In this document: positions 1 to 12,022 of the stretch, piece by piece
Numbering within the stretch: position 1 is the first letter of the stretch
How the letters are laid out: each line of letters starts with the position of its first letter
NCBI GenBank assembly: GCA_943788635.1
Contig: CALSRA010000006.1
Span: 1 to 47,552, forward strand
DNA from: an uncultured Alphaproteobacteria bacterium
Lineage (GTDB): Bacteria; Pseudomonadota; Alphaproteobacteria; UBA8366; GCA-2717185
Length of the DNA: 47,552 bases
Reading direction: 5' to 3'
Notes under the pieces: model-generated
What the model was told of the DNA's origin: nothing
The model's input: the letters and a program-made list of their open reading frames with translations, nothing else
Databases searched by the model: none
Program-made: the position numbers and the translations under genes

Positions 1-186
1 GAAATCGGCCGGCTGAAGATCTCTTAAATCATCCACCCCAGGGACCCCGCCAAGATGCCGAACGAGAAATCCGGAAAATGCAAAAAGGTCAGTTTCATAA
101 GCCTGCTGGGTATGCGGTGAAACCCGCTTTTCATGCGTCAGCCAGCGCCGCCAGTCCGCCGCCACGGCGCCGAGGTCCGGCGCCAT
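1..186 (-). CDS. xerC: Tyrosine recombinase XerC, N-terminal part (runs off the window)
   Basis: Reading the minus strand from an ATG at 186 to the window edge gives about 62 residues that match the N-terminal SAM-like core-binding domain of XerC/XerD. Seen are WRRWLTHEKRVSPHTQQAY near residues 12-30, then a DLFAFSGFLVRHLGG helix. XerC works with XerD at dif to resolve chromosome dimers. The catalytic domain lies outside the window. The start is 27 bases after the DUF484 stop, and DUF484-xerC is a known gene pair in proteobacteria. No strong ribosome binding site is visible at this ATG, so an upstream alternative start is possible. XerD cannot be strictly excluded, but the DUF484 neighbour favours XerC. 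Confidence 0.8.
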   Translation of the reverse strand, partial: MAPDLGAVAADWRRWLTHEKRVSPHTQQAYETDLFAFSGFLVRHLGGVPGVDDLRDLQPADF

Positions 187-212
187 GGATATCAGGGTAT
201 TTCCGTCGGCAG

Positions 213-923
213 TCAGAGTGGCACTCCAAGCCAGATGCGAATGCTGCGCTCGACCACGCGGCCGAGGAACTGAAGCAGTTCCGTTCCCTGATCGGCGTGA
301 AACTTGCCTGGCCGCCGCGCGCCGAAAGCAAGCAGTGCCGGGGGCGTCGATTCAGCGACATCAAGGCGGATGAACGCTGCTGACCGTACCAGCGATGCGC
401 CGCCGCCGAATATTTCCGGGTCTCCCGAGACATCGGCGTGGAGAACCACTTTATAGGTCTCACCAAGCGCGGCTTCCACGGTGCCCGGCGACAACACCCG
501 AAGGCCCGGTGTTTTTACGGGCACAGCCGCATCAGCTTCCGTTTCGACACATAACGTGACGATATCAAGATCAAGCGTGACGGCGAAATCCGTCGTAATG
601 ACCTGGATCGCCTGCTCGAATGATTTCGCCCCCAAAATCGTCAGGATGCATTCATGCACCCGTGCCTGCGTATTCAGGTTGGCCCGGCTTGTCAGAACCA
701 TTTCATCCTGGCGCGCCTTGACCCGCGCCAGTTCACCGCGCAACTGTCCGATCATCGCCGCCTGAAAATCAGACACGCCTTCGCCAAGTTCCCTGTCAGG
801 GGCGGATAACAGGCGCATGACATCGGGATGCCTCGACAAAAAATCCGGATTTTCGCGAAGATACGCCGCGACCCGCGCATCGCTTAAGCCGTCGCGCCTG
901 GATCTGTTGGTTTCCTGAGTCAT
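213..923 (-). CDS. DUF484 family protein
   Basis: This 236-residue protein matches the DUF484 family, a cytoplasmic GAF-like protein commonly encoded just before xerC. Seen: the typical N-terminal segment VAAYLRENPDFLSRHPDVM at about residues 18-36, a helical or coiled-coil stretch (residues 55-85), then a GAF-like alpha/beta region. The C-terminal part contains FLGRVVERSIRIWL. The family has no firmly established biochemical role. It lies 31 bases downstream of the transaldolase stop and 27 bases upstream of xerC, so the three genes are probably co-transcribed. Length and frame are intact. Confidence 0.88.
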   Translation of the reverse strand: MTQETNRSRRDGLSDARVAAYLRENPDFLSRHPDVMRLLSAPDRELGEGVSDFQAAMIGQLRGELARVKARQDEMVLTSRANLNTQARVHECILTILGAKSFEQAIQVITTDFAVTLDLDIVTLCVETEADAAVPVKTPGLRVLSPGTVEAALGETYKVVLHADVSGDPEIFGGGASLVRSAAFIRLDVAESTPPALLAFGARRPGKFHADQGTELLQFLGRVVERSIRIWLGVPL

Positions 924-954
924 TCTGCCCGCGTCATTTTCGTTGTTTCCCTAA

Positions 955-1617
955 TCAGAGGATCGACTGTCCGGTTTTTTCCCAATCGGAAAGGAATGCC
1001 GCAAGGCCCTTATCCGTTAGGGGATGGTTGAACAACGACCACACAAACCGCCGGCGGCAACGGTCACGACATGTGCGCCGATTTTGGCCGCGTTTACGAT
1101 ATGCATTGGTGACCGGATGGAAGCGACCAGTACTTCTGTCTCAAAATCCACGTAATTGTCGTAGATCTGGCAGATATCGTCGATCAGATGCATCCCGTCC
1201 GTCGCAAGGTCGTCAAGCCCGCCCGACGAAGGGCGAAATAAATGTTGCATCCGGCCTTAGCAGCCAGGATCGCCTGGTTTGCCGAGAAAACACAGCGTCA
1301 CATTGACCATCGTGCCACTTTCGGACAGCACCTTGCAGGTCTTCAGACCATCTACGGGTCAACGGAACCTTGACTGCAATGTTTTCCGCAATACCGGCCA
1401 GCTTGCGGCCTTCCGCCAGCATGGTTTCAAAATCGGTCGCGGCAACTTCAGCGCTGACAGGGCCTTTGACGACCTCACAAATTTCAGCGACGACTTCCAG
1501 AAAATTCCGGCCGGTCTTCGCGATCAGGGACGGATTGGTTGTCACGCCATCCAGTAATCCGGTATCCGCAAGCTCGCGAATCTCATCGATATTGGCAGTG
1601 TCTACAAAGAACTTCAT
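955..1617 (-). CDS. tal: Transaldolase (TalC/FSA type), frame broken by several single-base indels
   Basis: The gene encodes a small transaldolase of the MipB/TalC subfamily, which transfers a dihydroxyacetone unit in the pentose phosphate pathway. The ATG at 1617 follows GGAGAAAGAC, a good ribosome binding site. The first frame gives [20 protein letters not shown] and a [14 protein letters not shown] segment. It breaks near 1345 (extra C before GTAGATGG), near 1285 and 1250, near 1220 (CGGG where CGG is needed) and near 1045. Restoring these gives the family order: KVPLT, then the CFSANQA region, [12 protein letters not shown] and the usual C-terminus [14 protein letters not shown]...GQSIL, stopping at 955. 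All key segments are present, each in some frame with no extra stop codons, so sequencing error is more likely than decay. About 220 residues is normal for the subfamily. Confidence 0.82.
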
Positions 1618-1748
1618 GTCTTTCTCCGGCGAATGGCGCGTGTTCGATAACGTGTCGGGATGGCTTATCAATGCACCTTTACCACAAAACGGCACTCTTG
1701 TCCGATGGACCGGCCCTATCCTGCCCGTGATTGTGTTAAAGAAAAACG

Positions 1749-3963
1749 ATGGCGCATCCACAACCTCTGTTCGACCCTGATATCCCCTAACGCCCGGCCA
1801 CGGGTCAAGGTGCTTTTGCCTTTGCCGCTGGCGGATGCGTACGACTATGGCGTTCCAGATGGATTGGCGCTGGCGCCGGGGGATTTCGTGGAGGTCCCAC
1901 TGGGCGCGCGCCGTGCCATCGGCGTCGTTTGGGAAACGATCGCGGATGATGCCGTGAACGGCGTTCCCGACGCCCGCCTCAAAGACGTTTTTTCGCGCTT
2001 GCCCGCGATACCAATGCCGACAGCGAATCGAGACCTCGTGGATTGGGTCGCCAGCTACACGCTGGCGCCGCGCGGGGCCGTGCTCCGTATGGCAATGAGC
2101 GTTCCTGATGCGCTTGAGCCACCCAAACCGCGAATCGCATACGCTTCCCGAGACACGCTTCCCGATATCCGCATGACACCAGCGCGCGAGCGCGTATTTG
2201 CGCTGCTGGAATCCGGGCCACCCCGCAGCGCGTCCGATATCGCACGAGAAGCAGCAGTCAGTAAGGGCGTCGTAACCGGCCTTTACAAAGCGGGAGCGCT
2301 GGATGAAGTAGCGCTGCCCTCGGCAGCTGCTCTGGATAGCCCTGATCCAGACCGACCCGGTCCGACCCTCTCAGCAGCCCAAGCCGATTCCGTCCAGGCG
2401 CTCGCGGAAGCCGATGACGCTTTTTCGGTAACCTTGCTGGACGGGGTAACCGGGTCCGGCAAGACCGAGGTGTATTTTGAAGCGATCGCCGCGACTCTGC
2501 GGCTGGGGCGACAGGTTCTGGTACTGCTGCCCGAAATTGCCCTGGGGGCCCAGTGGCTGCGTCGCTTCGAAGCGCGATTCGGAGCCCGGCCTGCCGAATG
2601 GCACTCGGACCTGACCCAGGCCCGTCGGCGTCACACGTGGCGCGCGGTCGCCGATGGAAGCGCGCGCGTCATCGTCGGCGCGCGCTCGGCACTGTTTCTT
2701 CCCTATGCCGACCTCGGCCTGATCATTGTTGATGAAGAGCACGAACCGGCATTCAAACAGGAAGAAGGCGTTTGTTACCATGCCCGTGACATGGCGGTCG
2801 TACGGGCGCGAATCGGTGACATCCCGGCGATACTCGCGTCAGCGACCCCCTCGCTTGAAACCGTATCCAATGCGGATTCGGGACGTTACCGGCGGTTACA
2901 TTTGCCCGCCCGGCATGGCGGCGCGGAATTGCCCGCGATTTCACTCGTGGATCTGCGCCGCGATCCGCCAGAGCGGCAGACCTGGATTTCGCCCACCTTG
3001 CGCCGGGCTCTGGCGGAAAATCTCGCGGCAGGGGAACAATCGCTCCTGTTCCTGAATCGCCGGGGCTATGCACCGCTGACTCTGTGCAGAAGCTGTGGGC
3101 ACAGGCTGCAATGTCCAAACTGCACTGCCTGGCTCGTAGAGCATCGCTTTTCCAAGCGCCTGCAATGTCATCATTGCGGCTATTCCGGGGAACGGCCGGA
3201 CGATTGCGAATCATGTGGCGCAACCGATAGCCTTGTTGCCTGTGGCCCGGGCGTGGAAAGGATGGCCGAGGAAGTCATGAACTTCCTGCCGGAAGCACGA
3301 TTCGTCGTTGTCACCAGTGATTCGATCCGCCGCCCCTCCGACGCGGACGCCTTCGTGCAGCAGATTACAAACCACGACGTCGATATTGTGATCGGAACGC
3401 AGATCGTCGCGAAAGGCCACCATTTCCCCAAACTGACGCTTGTCGGGGTCATTGATGCTGATCTCGGTCTCGCCGGTGGCGACCTGCGCGCTGCGGAGCG
3501 GACCTATCAATTACTGCATCAGGTTGCCGGTCGTGCGGGACGCGCCGAACTGCCGGGCAGAGTGCTCCTGCAGACCTACCACCCCGACAATCCTGTTCTT
3601 CAGGCCCTGGCCGCCGGGGATAGGGACGGGTTTCTGGCGACAGAAGCCGAAATGCGTGAAATCGGGCATTGGCCGCCATTCGGAAGGCTTGCGGCGCTTA
3701 TCATCTCTGGCCGTGATAGCGACGCCGTCGAGCGCGTGGCCCGCGAACTCGCCCGAACAGCCCCACGCAGCGACGGCGTTCGGGTCTTGGGACCGGCGCC
3801 GGCACAGATGTCACTGCTGCGGGGGCGGCATCGCTGGCGCCTGCTGCTCAAGGCGACACGAAATACGCCCGTTCAGAACCAGGTTAGGTACTGGCTGAGC
3901 CAGATCACAATTCCCGGTTCCGTAAGAGTCCAAATCGACATCGATCCTTACAGTTTTATGTAG
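1749..3963 (+). CDS. priA: Primosomal protein N' (replication restart helicase PriA)
   Basis: PriA is an SF2 DNA helicase that reloads the replisome at stalled forks. Seen in order: N-terminal DNA-binding region ([19 protein letters not shown]), Walker [13 protein letters not shown] at about 2445-2480, Walker B with DEEHE near 2730, a zinc-binding region with eight cysteines (CRSCG, CPNC, CHHCG, CESCG) at about 3087-3220, and the helicase C-terminal VAGRAGR motif near 3525. The long frame is open from 1660, but its first 40 codons do not look like PriA. The ATG at 1749 gives [13 protein letters not shown] and then a stop; one indel near 1785 would join it to [10 protein letters not shown], so I place the true start there. 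priA directly upstream of the ATP synthase genes is an arrangement I associate with alphaproteobacteria. Confidence 0.9.
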
Positions 3964-4173
3964 CGATTGCCTCACAATTCGCACTTTATAGGGGCTGCCC
4001 ACCGGCACCAATTTGCAAGCGCGGCAAAATGGCACTGGCGGACCGCTTGAAAGCCCCAAAGGCATATGGTACACACCGCTCGCTTTCGCGCTGAAACTGT
4101 TGGCGCGGCCAGCATATGCTTCTTTTTCTCGCGGTCACTTGACCGTTTTCCTGGACTTTCAGGGGGTCCCCAG

Positions 4174-4731
4174 TTGGCTTCAATGACGCCTGTTTCCGAA
4201 ATCGCCAAACGATACGCTAATGCGTTGTTCGATTTGGCGGATGAACAGGGATTGCTGGACACGGTTGCCGGCGATCTGGCGCGGATTATTTCCGCGGTTG
4301 ACGAAAGCACTGACCTGCAGCGCGTCCTGCGCAGCCCGGTGCTGGACCGTGACGCACAGGGGAAAGCGTTGAAAGCCATCCTCGAAGCGATGGAAGTATC
4401 CGAACTGACCCGTAATTTCGTCGGACTGATCGCGCAAAACAGGCGACTGTTTGCGCTGACGGCGATGATAGACGGTTTCCTTTCCGAACTGGCGCGTCGC
4501 CGGGGCGAAATTACGGCCGAGGTGACTGCGGCCAAGCCATTGACGGATGCACAGATCAAATCACTGCAGGATACCCTGCAAAATTCGATTGGCGGCAAGG
4601 TAACGGTTGCGCCGCAAGTCGATCCGGGGTTGATTGGCGGCCTGATCGTGCGTGTCGGCAGCCAGATGGTAGATACGTCGCTGCGAACGCAGCTTAACAA
4701 AATGCAACTTGCGATGAAGGGGGCTAGCTGA
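4174..4731 (+). CDS. atpH: ATP synthase F1 subunit delta
   Basis: The delta subunit is the OSCP-like peripheral stalk connection between F1 and Fo. Seen: the family N-terminus [18 protein letters not shown], the middle [12 protein letters not shown] and the C-terminal region [21 protein letters not shown]. The frame is open from 4066. The best ribosome binding site, AGGGGG at 4161-4166, is 7 bases before a TTG at 4174, which gives [14 protein letters not shown]; the ATG at 4183 is an alternative that would be 16 bases from that site. The gene ends in TGATG, overlapping atpA by one base. It is the first gene of an atpHAGDC cluster; the Fo genes are not nearby, as is usual in alphaproteobacteria. 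Confidence 0.93.
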   Translation: MASMTPVSEIAKRYANALFDLADEQGLLDTVAGDLARIISAVDESTDLQRVLRSPVLDRDAQGKALKAILEAMEVSELTRNFVGLIAQNRRLFALTAMIDGFLSELARRRGEITAEVTAAKPLTDAQIKSLQDTLQNSIGGKVTVAPQVDPGLIGGLIVRVGSQMVDTSLRTQLNKMQLAMKGAS

Positions 4732-6260
4732 TGGACATCCGCGCGGCCGAAATTTCCTCGATCATCAAAGACCAGATTGCCGGTTTCGGCGTCGAAGCAG
4801 ATGTCGCCGAAGTTGGGCAAGTCATCTCCGTCGGCGACGGTGTGGCACGGGTCTACGGCCTGGACAATGTCCAGGCTGGTGAGATGGTCGAATTTCCAGG
4901 CGGTATCAGCGGTATGGCGCTGAACCTCGAGACCGACAATGTCGGTATCGTTATTTTCGGTAGTGACCGGGACATCAAGGAAGGCGACACGGTCAAACGG
5001 ACCGGTTCCATCGTTGACGTCCCCTCCGGCAAGGGATTGCTCGGCCGCGTTGTTGATGGCCTTGGCAACCCGATTGACGGCAAGGGTCCTATTGTCTCCG
5101 AGGAACGCCGCCGCGTCGAAGTGAAGGCGCCAGGCATTATCCCCCGAAAGTCGGTTCACGAGCCCGTCCAGACCGGTCTGAAGGCGCTTGATGCCCTCGT
5201 CCCCGTCGGTCGTGGCCAGCGCGAACTGATCATTGGCGATCGCCAGACCGGCAAGACCGCGGTAGCGATCGATACGATTATCAATCAGAAGACAATCAAC
5301 GCCGGCGACGACGAAACGAAGAAGCTGTACTGCGTCTATGTCGCAATCGGCCAGAAGCGTTCCACGGTTGCCCAGGTTGTCAAGATTCTGGAAGAAAAGG
5401 GCGCGATGGAATACACCATCGTCGTCGCCGCCACCGCATCCGATCCGGCGCCGCTTCAGTTCCTGGCGCCCTATACCGGCTGTGCGATGGGCGAATACTT
5501 CCGCGACAACGGCATGCATGCCGTCATCATCTATGACGATCTGTCGAAACAGGCTGTCGCCTATCGTCAGATGTCGCTGTTGCTGCGTCGCCCGCCGGGC
5601 CGCGAAGCCTATCCTGGCGACGTTTTCTATCTTCATTCGCGCCTGCTCGAACGCGCCGCGAAGCTGAACGAAGACCATGGTCTTGGCTCGCTGACCGCAT
5701 TGCCGGTCATTGAAACCCAAGCCAGTGACGTGTCGGCCTATATCCCGACCAACGTGATTTCGATTACGGACGGTCAGATCTTTCTGGAAACGGAACTGTT
5801 CTACAAGGGTGTTCGCCCGGCCATTAACGTCGGCCTGTCGGTGTCCCGTGTTGGTTCTTCCGCCCAGATCAAGGCGATGAAACAGGTTGCCGGCACGATC
5901 AAGCTCGAACTCGCCCAGTATCGTGAAATGGAAGCATTCTCTCAGTTCGCTTCCGATCTCGATCCGGTGACGCAGCGTCTGCTGGCCCGCGGTGCGCGGC
6001 TGACGGAACTGCTGAAGCAGGCCCAGTACAGCCCGCTGGCGGTGGAAGAGCAGGTCGTTTCGATTTATGCCGGTGTTCGTGGCCACCTAGACGGCCTCGC
6101 CGTTGACGCGGTCAGCCGGTTTGAAACCAGTCTTCTGGAGCATTGCCGTTCACAACAGGGCGACCTGTTGGAGACGATCCGGAATGATCGCGAACTTTCC
6201 GATGAGACCGATAAAAAGTTGTCGGAAGTTATCTCCGCGTTCACAAAGTCGTTCGTCTGA
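4731..6260 (+). CDS. atpA: ATP synthase F1 subunit alpha
   Basis: This 509-residue protein is the non-catalytic nucleotide-binding alpha subunit of F1. Seen: N-terminal [14 protein letters not shown], which contacts the peripheral stalk; the beta-barrel domain; Walker [10 protein letters not shown] at about residue 170; the [15 protein letters not shown] segment; the [12 protein letters not shown] loop; and the arginine-finger region [13 protein letters not shown]. Length and frame are normal. The start overlaps the atpH stop by one base, which suggests translational coupling. The 704-codon open frame on the opposite strand is a shadow of this gene. Confidence 0.98.
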   Translation: MDIRAAEISSIIKDQIAGFGVEADVAEVGQVISVGDGVARVYGLDNVQAGEMVEFPGGISGMALNLETDNVGIVIFGSDRDIKEGDTVKRTGSIVDVPSGKGLLGRVVDGLGNPIDGKGPIVSEERRRVEVKAPGIIPRKSVHEPVQTGLKALDALVPVGRGQRELIIGDRQTGKTAVAIDTIINQKTINAGDDETKKLYCVYVAIGQKRSTVAQVVKILEEKGAMEYTIVVAATASDPAPLQFLAPYTGCAMGEYFRDNGMHAVIIYDDLSKQAVAYRQMSLLLRRPPGREAYPGDVFYLHSRLLERAAKLNEDHGLGSLTALPVIETQASDVSAYIPTNVISITDGQIFLETELFYKGVRPAINVGLSVSRVGSSAQIKAMKQVAGTIKLELAQYREMEAFSQFASDLDPVTQRLLARGARLTELLKQAQYSPLAVEEQVVSIYAGVRGHLDGLAVDAVSRFETSLLEHCRSQQGDLLETIRNDRELSDETDKKLSEVISAFTKSFV

Positions 6261-6310
6261 CCGTAACAGGGCAGATATAAGCAGAGGCGTAGGAGTCCCG
6301 GGCCGAAGCA

Positions 6311-7204
6311 ATGGCGAATCTTAAAGATCTTCGAACCAAGATAAGCAGTGTCAAATCGACACGGCGTATCACATCGGCCATGAAAATGGTTGCGGCAGCA
6401 AAATTGCGCCGTGCCCAGGACATGGCGGAATCCTCACGCCCCTATGCGGAACGTATGGAACGTATGCTGTCATCTCTGGCAGCAAGTGCCGCCGCCAATC
6501 CGGAAAGCGCGCCACCGATGCTCGCAACCCGGGGGGATGACACACACCTGCTTGTCCTGATCTCTTCCGATCGAGGGCTATGCGGTGGTTTCAATGCGAA
6601 CGTGCTCCGCTACATCCGCGAGAAAATCATGCGGCTGGAAGCAGACGGCAAAACGGTCAAATTGCTCGTTGTCGGCCGCAAGGGCTACGCGTCGCTGCGT
6701 CGGGATATGCGTTCGCGCATCGTCGAAGCTTATGAAGATCTTGCGAAACCCGCACCGGCCTTTGATCAGGCCGAAACGGTTTCCGCAAAGATCACGAGCA
6801 TGTTCGAAGCGGGCGAGTTCGATGTCTGTACGGTTATTTACAACAAGTTCGTTTCCGCCCTGACCCAGGAAGTCACGCCGCTGCAGCTTATCCCCTTCAA
6901 GGCGGACGAGCCGGTCGAGACGGAAGGCGAAGACTCGTCCGTGGGCGGTTCAGCCTACGAATTCGAGCCCGATGAAGAAGAAATTCTGGCTGCCTTGCTG
7001 CCCAGGAACCTTTCCGTTCAGGTTTTCCGCGCGATGATCGAGTCATTTGCGTCGGAGCAGGCATCCCGCATGACGGCGATGGATAATGCGACACGTAATG
7101 CCGGCGACATGATCGAAAGCCTGACACTCACCTACAACCGGACGCGTCAGGCCGCGATCACCAGCGAACTCATCGAAATCATTTCCGGCGCTGAGGCGCT
7201 GTAG
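6311..7204 (+). CDS. atpG: ATP synthase F1 subunit gamma
   Basis: The gamma subunit is the central rotating shaft of F1. Seen: the N-terminal coiled coil [20 protein letters not shown] and [13 protein letters not shown], the Rossmann-like middle with [13 protein letters not shown], and the C-terminal coiled coil ending [22 protein letters not shown]. The length of 297 is normal. A GGCGTAGGAG stretch lies about 15 bases upstream of the ATG. The gene lies 50 bases after atpA and 33 bases before atpD. Confidence 0.97.
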   Translation: MANLKDLRTKISSVKSTRRITSAMKMVAAAKLRRAQDMAESSRPYAERMERMLSSLAASAAANPESAPPMLATRGDDTHLLVLISSDRGLCGGFNANVLRYIREKIMRLEADGKTVKLLVVGRKGYASLRRDMRSRIVEAYEDLAKPAPAFDQAETVSAKITSMFEAGEFDVCTVIYNKFVSALTQEVTPLQLIPFKADEPVETEGEDSSVGGSAYEFEPDEEEILAALLPRNLSVQVFRAMIESFASEQASRMTAMDNATRNAGDMIESLTLTYNRTRQAAITSELIEIISGAEAL

Positions 7205-8661
<1,457 letters not shown>

Positions 8662-8690
8662 CGCTAGTCTGAGAAACGGAGCAGGACGGC

Positions 8691-9116
8691 ATGGCCGATA
8701 CCTTGGAACTCGAGCTTGTCTCACCGGAAAGCCTGCTGCTAACGCAGTCAGTTGAAATGGTTGTCGTGCCCGGTGCGGAAGGCGATTTCGGTGTCCTGCC
8801 AGGGCATGCACCGATGATTTCGAACATCCGCCCCGGCACTTTAGCCATTTTTGAAGGTGGCAGTGTCGCCCAGCGCTTTTTCATTGCTGGCGGTTTTGCT
8901 GAAATTACCGAACAACGGTGCACGATACTCGCGGAAGGTGCCGTTCTTATGGACGATATCGACCGGGCAGCACTGGAACAGGAATTACGCGATCTTCGCG
9001 AAGACGTTTCAGCCGCTGGTGACGATGCAGACAAGTCTGCGGCCACGGAGTCTCTTGAGATAGCAGAGGCTAAATTGCAGGCGCTTGATGCGCCCGCATA
9101 TTCCGGTACGCACTAA
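8691..9116 (+). CDS. atpC: ATP synthase F1 subunit epsilon
   Basis: Epsilon is the small rotor subunit that also inhibits ATP hydrolysis. Seen: the beta-sandwich domain (LELELVSPESLLLTQSVEMV, then EGDFGVLPGHAPMIS) and a C-terminal helical hairpin with LEQELRDLRED. 141 residues is a little longer than many homologs because of the acidic and alanine-rich tail. The ATG is preceded by GGAGCAGGACGGC, so GGAG lies about 10 bases upstream. It is the last gene of the operon. No clear stem-loop terminator is visible in the 15 bases before the convergent next gene. Confidence 0.95.
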   Translation: MADTLELELVSPESLLLTQSVEMVVVPGAEGDFGVLPGHAPMISNIRPGTLAIFEGGSVAQRFFIAGGFAEITEQRCTILAEGAVLMDDIDRAALEQELRDLREDVSAAGDDADKSAATESLEIAEAKLQALDAPAYSGTH

Positions 9117-9131
9117 AGCAACGTTTACCGA

Positions 9132-9974
9132 TCAGGCGACGATATTCAGCAGATCGCCAGGATTTGTCAGGCCGACATTCGTCTTTAGTTCGCCCCCGCC
9201 TGCGAGCCCCGTTCCCAAGGGGCCGCCAATATTACCAACAGGTTGCTTGAATCGTTTCTCAGGGTCGAAGACCGGGTCCTGAGTACCGAGGCTTCTGCCC
9301 GTCGCTTCGGTACTGGACTGGCTCTCCGCCTGTTCCTCGCGCCGTTCTTCGGCCAGCTCCTGCTTCGCCTGGATAATGGCGGCGTCCGCCTGTGAGGCGA
9401 CACGGCGATCCTGTGCGGACGGGTTCGAAGGCGCCAGGGCAGCGCGCTTGACCTGTTCCATTTTCCGGATCGTCGCCTGTGGGTTGCCTGAAACCGGGCT
9501 GACGTCGATGGATACCTCGCCACCAACGGCATACTGCTTTCCGTCCGGACCGGACTGGAAGGTATATGACGGCGATCCTGCTATCGTTCCGCCTGCCGTC
9601 GCATGCGCACGCTCATGTTCGCGCACCTCCCGGTCCCGCTGCTTCAGCTTCTCTACCTGACGCTGTTCCGCTTCGGTCAGCCCCTGTTGATTAACCTTTT
9701 CACCTTCGGCATTTTCCTTAGCGCCAGCCTGTGGCGCTGCTTCGCCTTCATTCCGCGCAGAAGCTCCGTTATCGTTCGACGCTTCCTGGGCAAGAGTCTG
9801 TGAACCCGGCGCCAGACGAGATCCCGGCGGCCCTGGTTGCGCCGCAGAAGCACCCGAAGTGACAGCAGGCGTAACGGCAGCCTTCGGCGCTTCCAGTGCG
9901 CCTGCACTGGATGCTGCACTATGGCCGGTTTGTCCCGCCTTGTGCGCGTGCCCTATGTCCGAAATCGATAACAC
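9132..9974 (-). CDS. SprA-related putative metalloprotease
   Basis: This 280-residue protein resembles the SprA-related family (the CJM1_0395-type putative metalloproteases). Seen: a low-complexity N-terminal half rich in A, G, Q and E; a lysine- and glutamate-rich helix (QVEKLKQRDREVREHERAH) that runs into an HExxH motif (HERAH, near residue 149) typical of zinc peptidases; then the conserved segments SPSYTFQSGPDGKQYAVGGE and SIDVSPVSGNPQATIRKM; and an AEERREEQAE helix. No clear signal peptide or membrane segment is visible. It is convergent with atpC, with only 15 bases between the stops. The substrate is unknown. Confidence 0.78.
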   Translation of the reverse strand: MLSISDIGHAHKAGQTGHSAASSAGALEAPKAAVTPAVTSGASAAQPGPPGSRLAPGSQTLAQEASNDNGASARNEGEAAPQAGAKENAEGEKVNQQGLTEAEQRQVEKLKQRDREVREHERAHATAGGTIAGSPSYTFQSGPDGKQYAVGGEVSIDVSPVSGNPQATIRKMEQVKRAALAPSNPSAQDRRVASQADAAIIQAKQELAEERREEQAESQSSTEATGRSLGTQDPVFDPEKRFKQPVGNIGGPLGTGLAGGGELKTNVGLTNPGDLLNIVA

Positions 9975-10204
9975 AATAAAACCTGCGGTCTTTTCTCCAA
10001 AATACGCGTGCCCCGGCGAATGCTTACCCTGTGTGTTTTCTCAGCTATTGGCGCCAAAAACATCACCCATTTGAGGAGTACCCAAAAAGACACGCCTAAA
10101 GACCGTACGAAAGGAGTAGTTAACTGTCAATTAATAGCAACTACCCGAAAACATTAACAAAGTTACATTTTTTGCTTTCCGGCCGCCGGTCGCGGTATCT
10201 GCGT

Positions 10205-10688
10205 TCAATCGCGCCGGGAAAACAGCGGCGAAAACGCCTCTACAACCTCGGCGTATACCGGACGCTTGAATGGGATGATCATGTCGCAAACAGCGGCGAC
10301 AGAAACCCTGCGCCAGGCTGAAAATTCCGGTATGTGGAGATCCAGGCGAATATCTGCATCTTCACCGAGGAAGCGCATGGCGAACCAACGCTGCTTCTGG
10401 CCGCGATAACCGGCCACCCCATACGCGTTTCGAAATATCGATCGGAAGGTCGTAGTGAATCCAATGAGGAACTTCGCCGATAAACTCTGCCTTATCCGTT
10501 CCAGTCTCTTCCAATAACTCCCGGGATGCCGCCGCTTTCAGGGTCTCGCCCTTGTCGACTCCCCCTTGCGGCATCTGCCAGTTTTCTTCTTCCGTATCGA
10601 TACGGTCTCCGACAAAGACCTTATCATCCCGATTGACCAGCATCACGCCGACGCATTTTCGGTAGGGTCTTTTGTCTTCCGCCGCCAT
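10205..10688 (-). CDS. rppH: RNA pyrophosphohydrolase RppH (Nudix), one frameshift
   Basis: RppH removes pyrophosphate from the 5' end of mRNA and starts decay; the alphaproteobacterial forms are about 160 residues. Seen: MAAEDKRPYRKCVGVMLVN at the start, WQMPQGGVDKGE, and the Nudix box core REL-LEETGT. The frame reads DISKRVWGGR and is then lost because of an extra C (plus strand) at about 10410. In the next frame it continues YRGQKQRWFAMRFLGED to the stop at 10205. A single correction yields a full-length protein. The ATG at 10688 follows a G-rich stretch and lies 13 bases after the yibQ-type stop; it is the last gene of the long minus-strand operon. Confidence 0.9.
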
Positions 10689-10701
10689 TACAATGCCCCC
10701 G

Positions 10702-11874
10702 TTACTCGAACTTCTGGCGATTTGCCACAGCAGATACCGGAGCAAGTACCAGCCCCTGATCTCCCATAGTGCTGATCCAGCGCTTCAACAGGCGAATTGA
10801 AACGGGATACGGCCGCGCAATAATAACGGCCGCGCCGCCCTGACTGGCAATTTTCTGAATCACGGAAAGCTTCTTTTCGATCGCGGCCCGGTTTGCCACC
10901 TCGTCAACAAGAACACTTTTCAATGCAAGCGGCATCTTCAGTTCCGCCGCCGACACGGGAATGGCACTCAACGTATAGTCGACGGTATCGACAAACATCA
11001 GACCGCGACGCGCCAGATTCCGGAGCACCGGCAGCAACACGATCTTGTTCCCTGCAAAGCGGTTACCCTGGAAGTTCGTCACGCCGACATAGCCCGACAT
11101 CCGACTCATAAGCCATTCCAGCCGACGCTTGTTCTCATCAGGCTAATACCCCGTCATCAGGGCTGTAGGACCCGGGTCATTACGGGGATATCCCTGCGGT
11201 TCCATTGGCAGGTTCAGCAGGACTTCATGACCGGCACCACGGGCCGCCGTAATCCATTCATCGAGCTTTTCTGAAAACGGTTCGAAGGATAACGTGACTT
11301 CGCCCGGCAAATCGGCAACCGCACTTTCCGTCGCGTTAAAGGAAACCCCAAGCCCGACCATCACAATGGCAACCCGCGGGCGTTTCTCCAACGCGTTGAA
11401 AGGCCGGGAATAAACCCGCCATGGCTGACGCCCGTCCTTCCCGATGATCGGCAGTGGCCCGATATCTGTTTTCTCAACCAATTGTGGGTCCGGGTGCGGA
11501 TGCAGAACGGTCTGGGCCTTGCCAGCTGTATCCGGCACCTGACGTTCCTGCCCGGCTTCCGAATCCTTATGGGCCGCGTTGTCCTCTGCGTGCTCCGCGT
11601 CTTTTGCTGCAGAACCGACATCGGCGTCGTCAGCATCCTGCCCTTTGGCCTGCTCACCAGCAGTCGCGCTGCCCGCCACGTGCTTTTTCGAACCGATCAT
11701 CCGCACATTGACCTGCGGGCGGCTGGAACGCATTTCCTCGGTGACAACATCCGAAGATAATTCCAGCCACAACACGATAGCGACGAGAGTCAAAACCACC
11801 AGCCCAGCCGTTCCGACAAGCGCGAGAACAGGCAGCCGCTGCTGCATCTTTCCCGGCTTCAGATAATCATCCAC
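10702..11874 (-). CDS. Divergent polysaccharide deacetylase family protein (YibQ/DUF610), in-frame TAG
   Basis: The protein belongs to the divergent polysaccharide deacetylase family, periplasmic or membrane-anchored proteins often encoded next to envC and ctpA. Seen: a charged N-terminal part, a membrane segment (LVGTAGLVVLTLVAIVLWL) at about residues 18-36, a long acidic and alanine-rich linker, then the catalytic-like domain from RPRVAIVMVGLGVS to LLNLPMEPQGYP, and after the break VGVTNFQGNRFAG and FVDTVDYTLSAIP. Codon TAG at 11143-11145 interrupts the frame between ALMTGY and PDENKRRLEWLM without any frame change; TCG would fit. The start is uncertain: the frame stays open and protein-like upstream to about 11992 (proline- and lysine-rich), with no good start codon there, so I give the GTG at 11874. 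Confidence 0.8.
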
Positions 11875-12022
11875 CTCGGAAAAAGCATCAGAATCCTCAT
11901 CCCCCGCTTCTTGCCCCTTCTTTCGTTTCCATGGAAACTTTGGCAGGGCAAGACGCGGAAGCGGCGGCAGTTTAAGGGAAAGGCTGACCAGAGCGCCGAA
12001 ACCTCAGTAATTGATTGACTGT

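Noticed and set aside
3972..6086. 704-codon open frame on the minus strand
   Set aside because: It lies antisense to atpH and atpA; its residues reflect the reverse of highly biased codons and show no domain.
11143..11145. TAG read through as pyrrolysine or by suppression
   Set aside because: No pyl genes or suppressor tRNA are seen and other genes use TAG as a stop; a point change is simpler.
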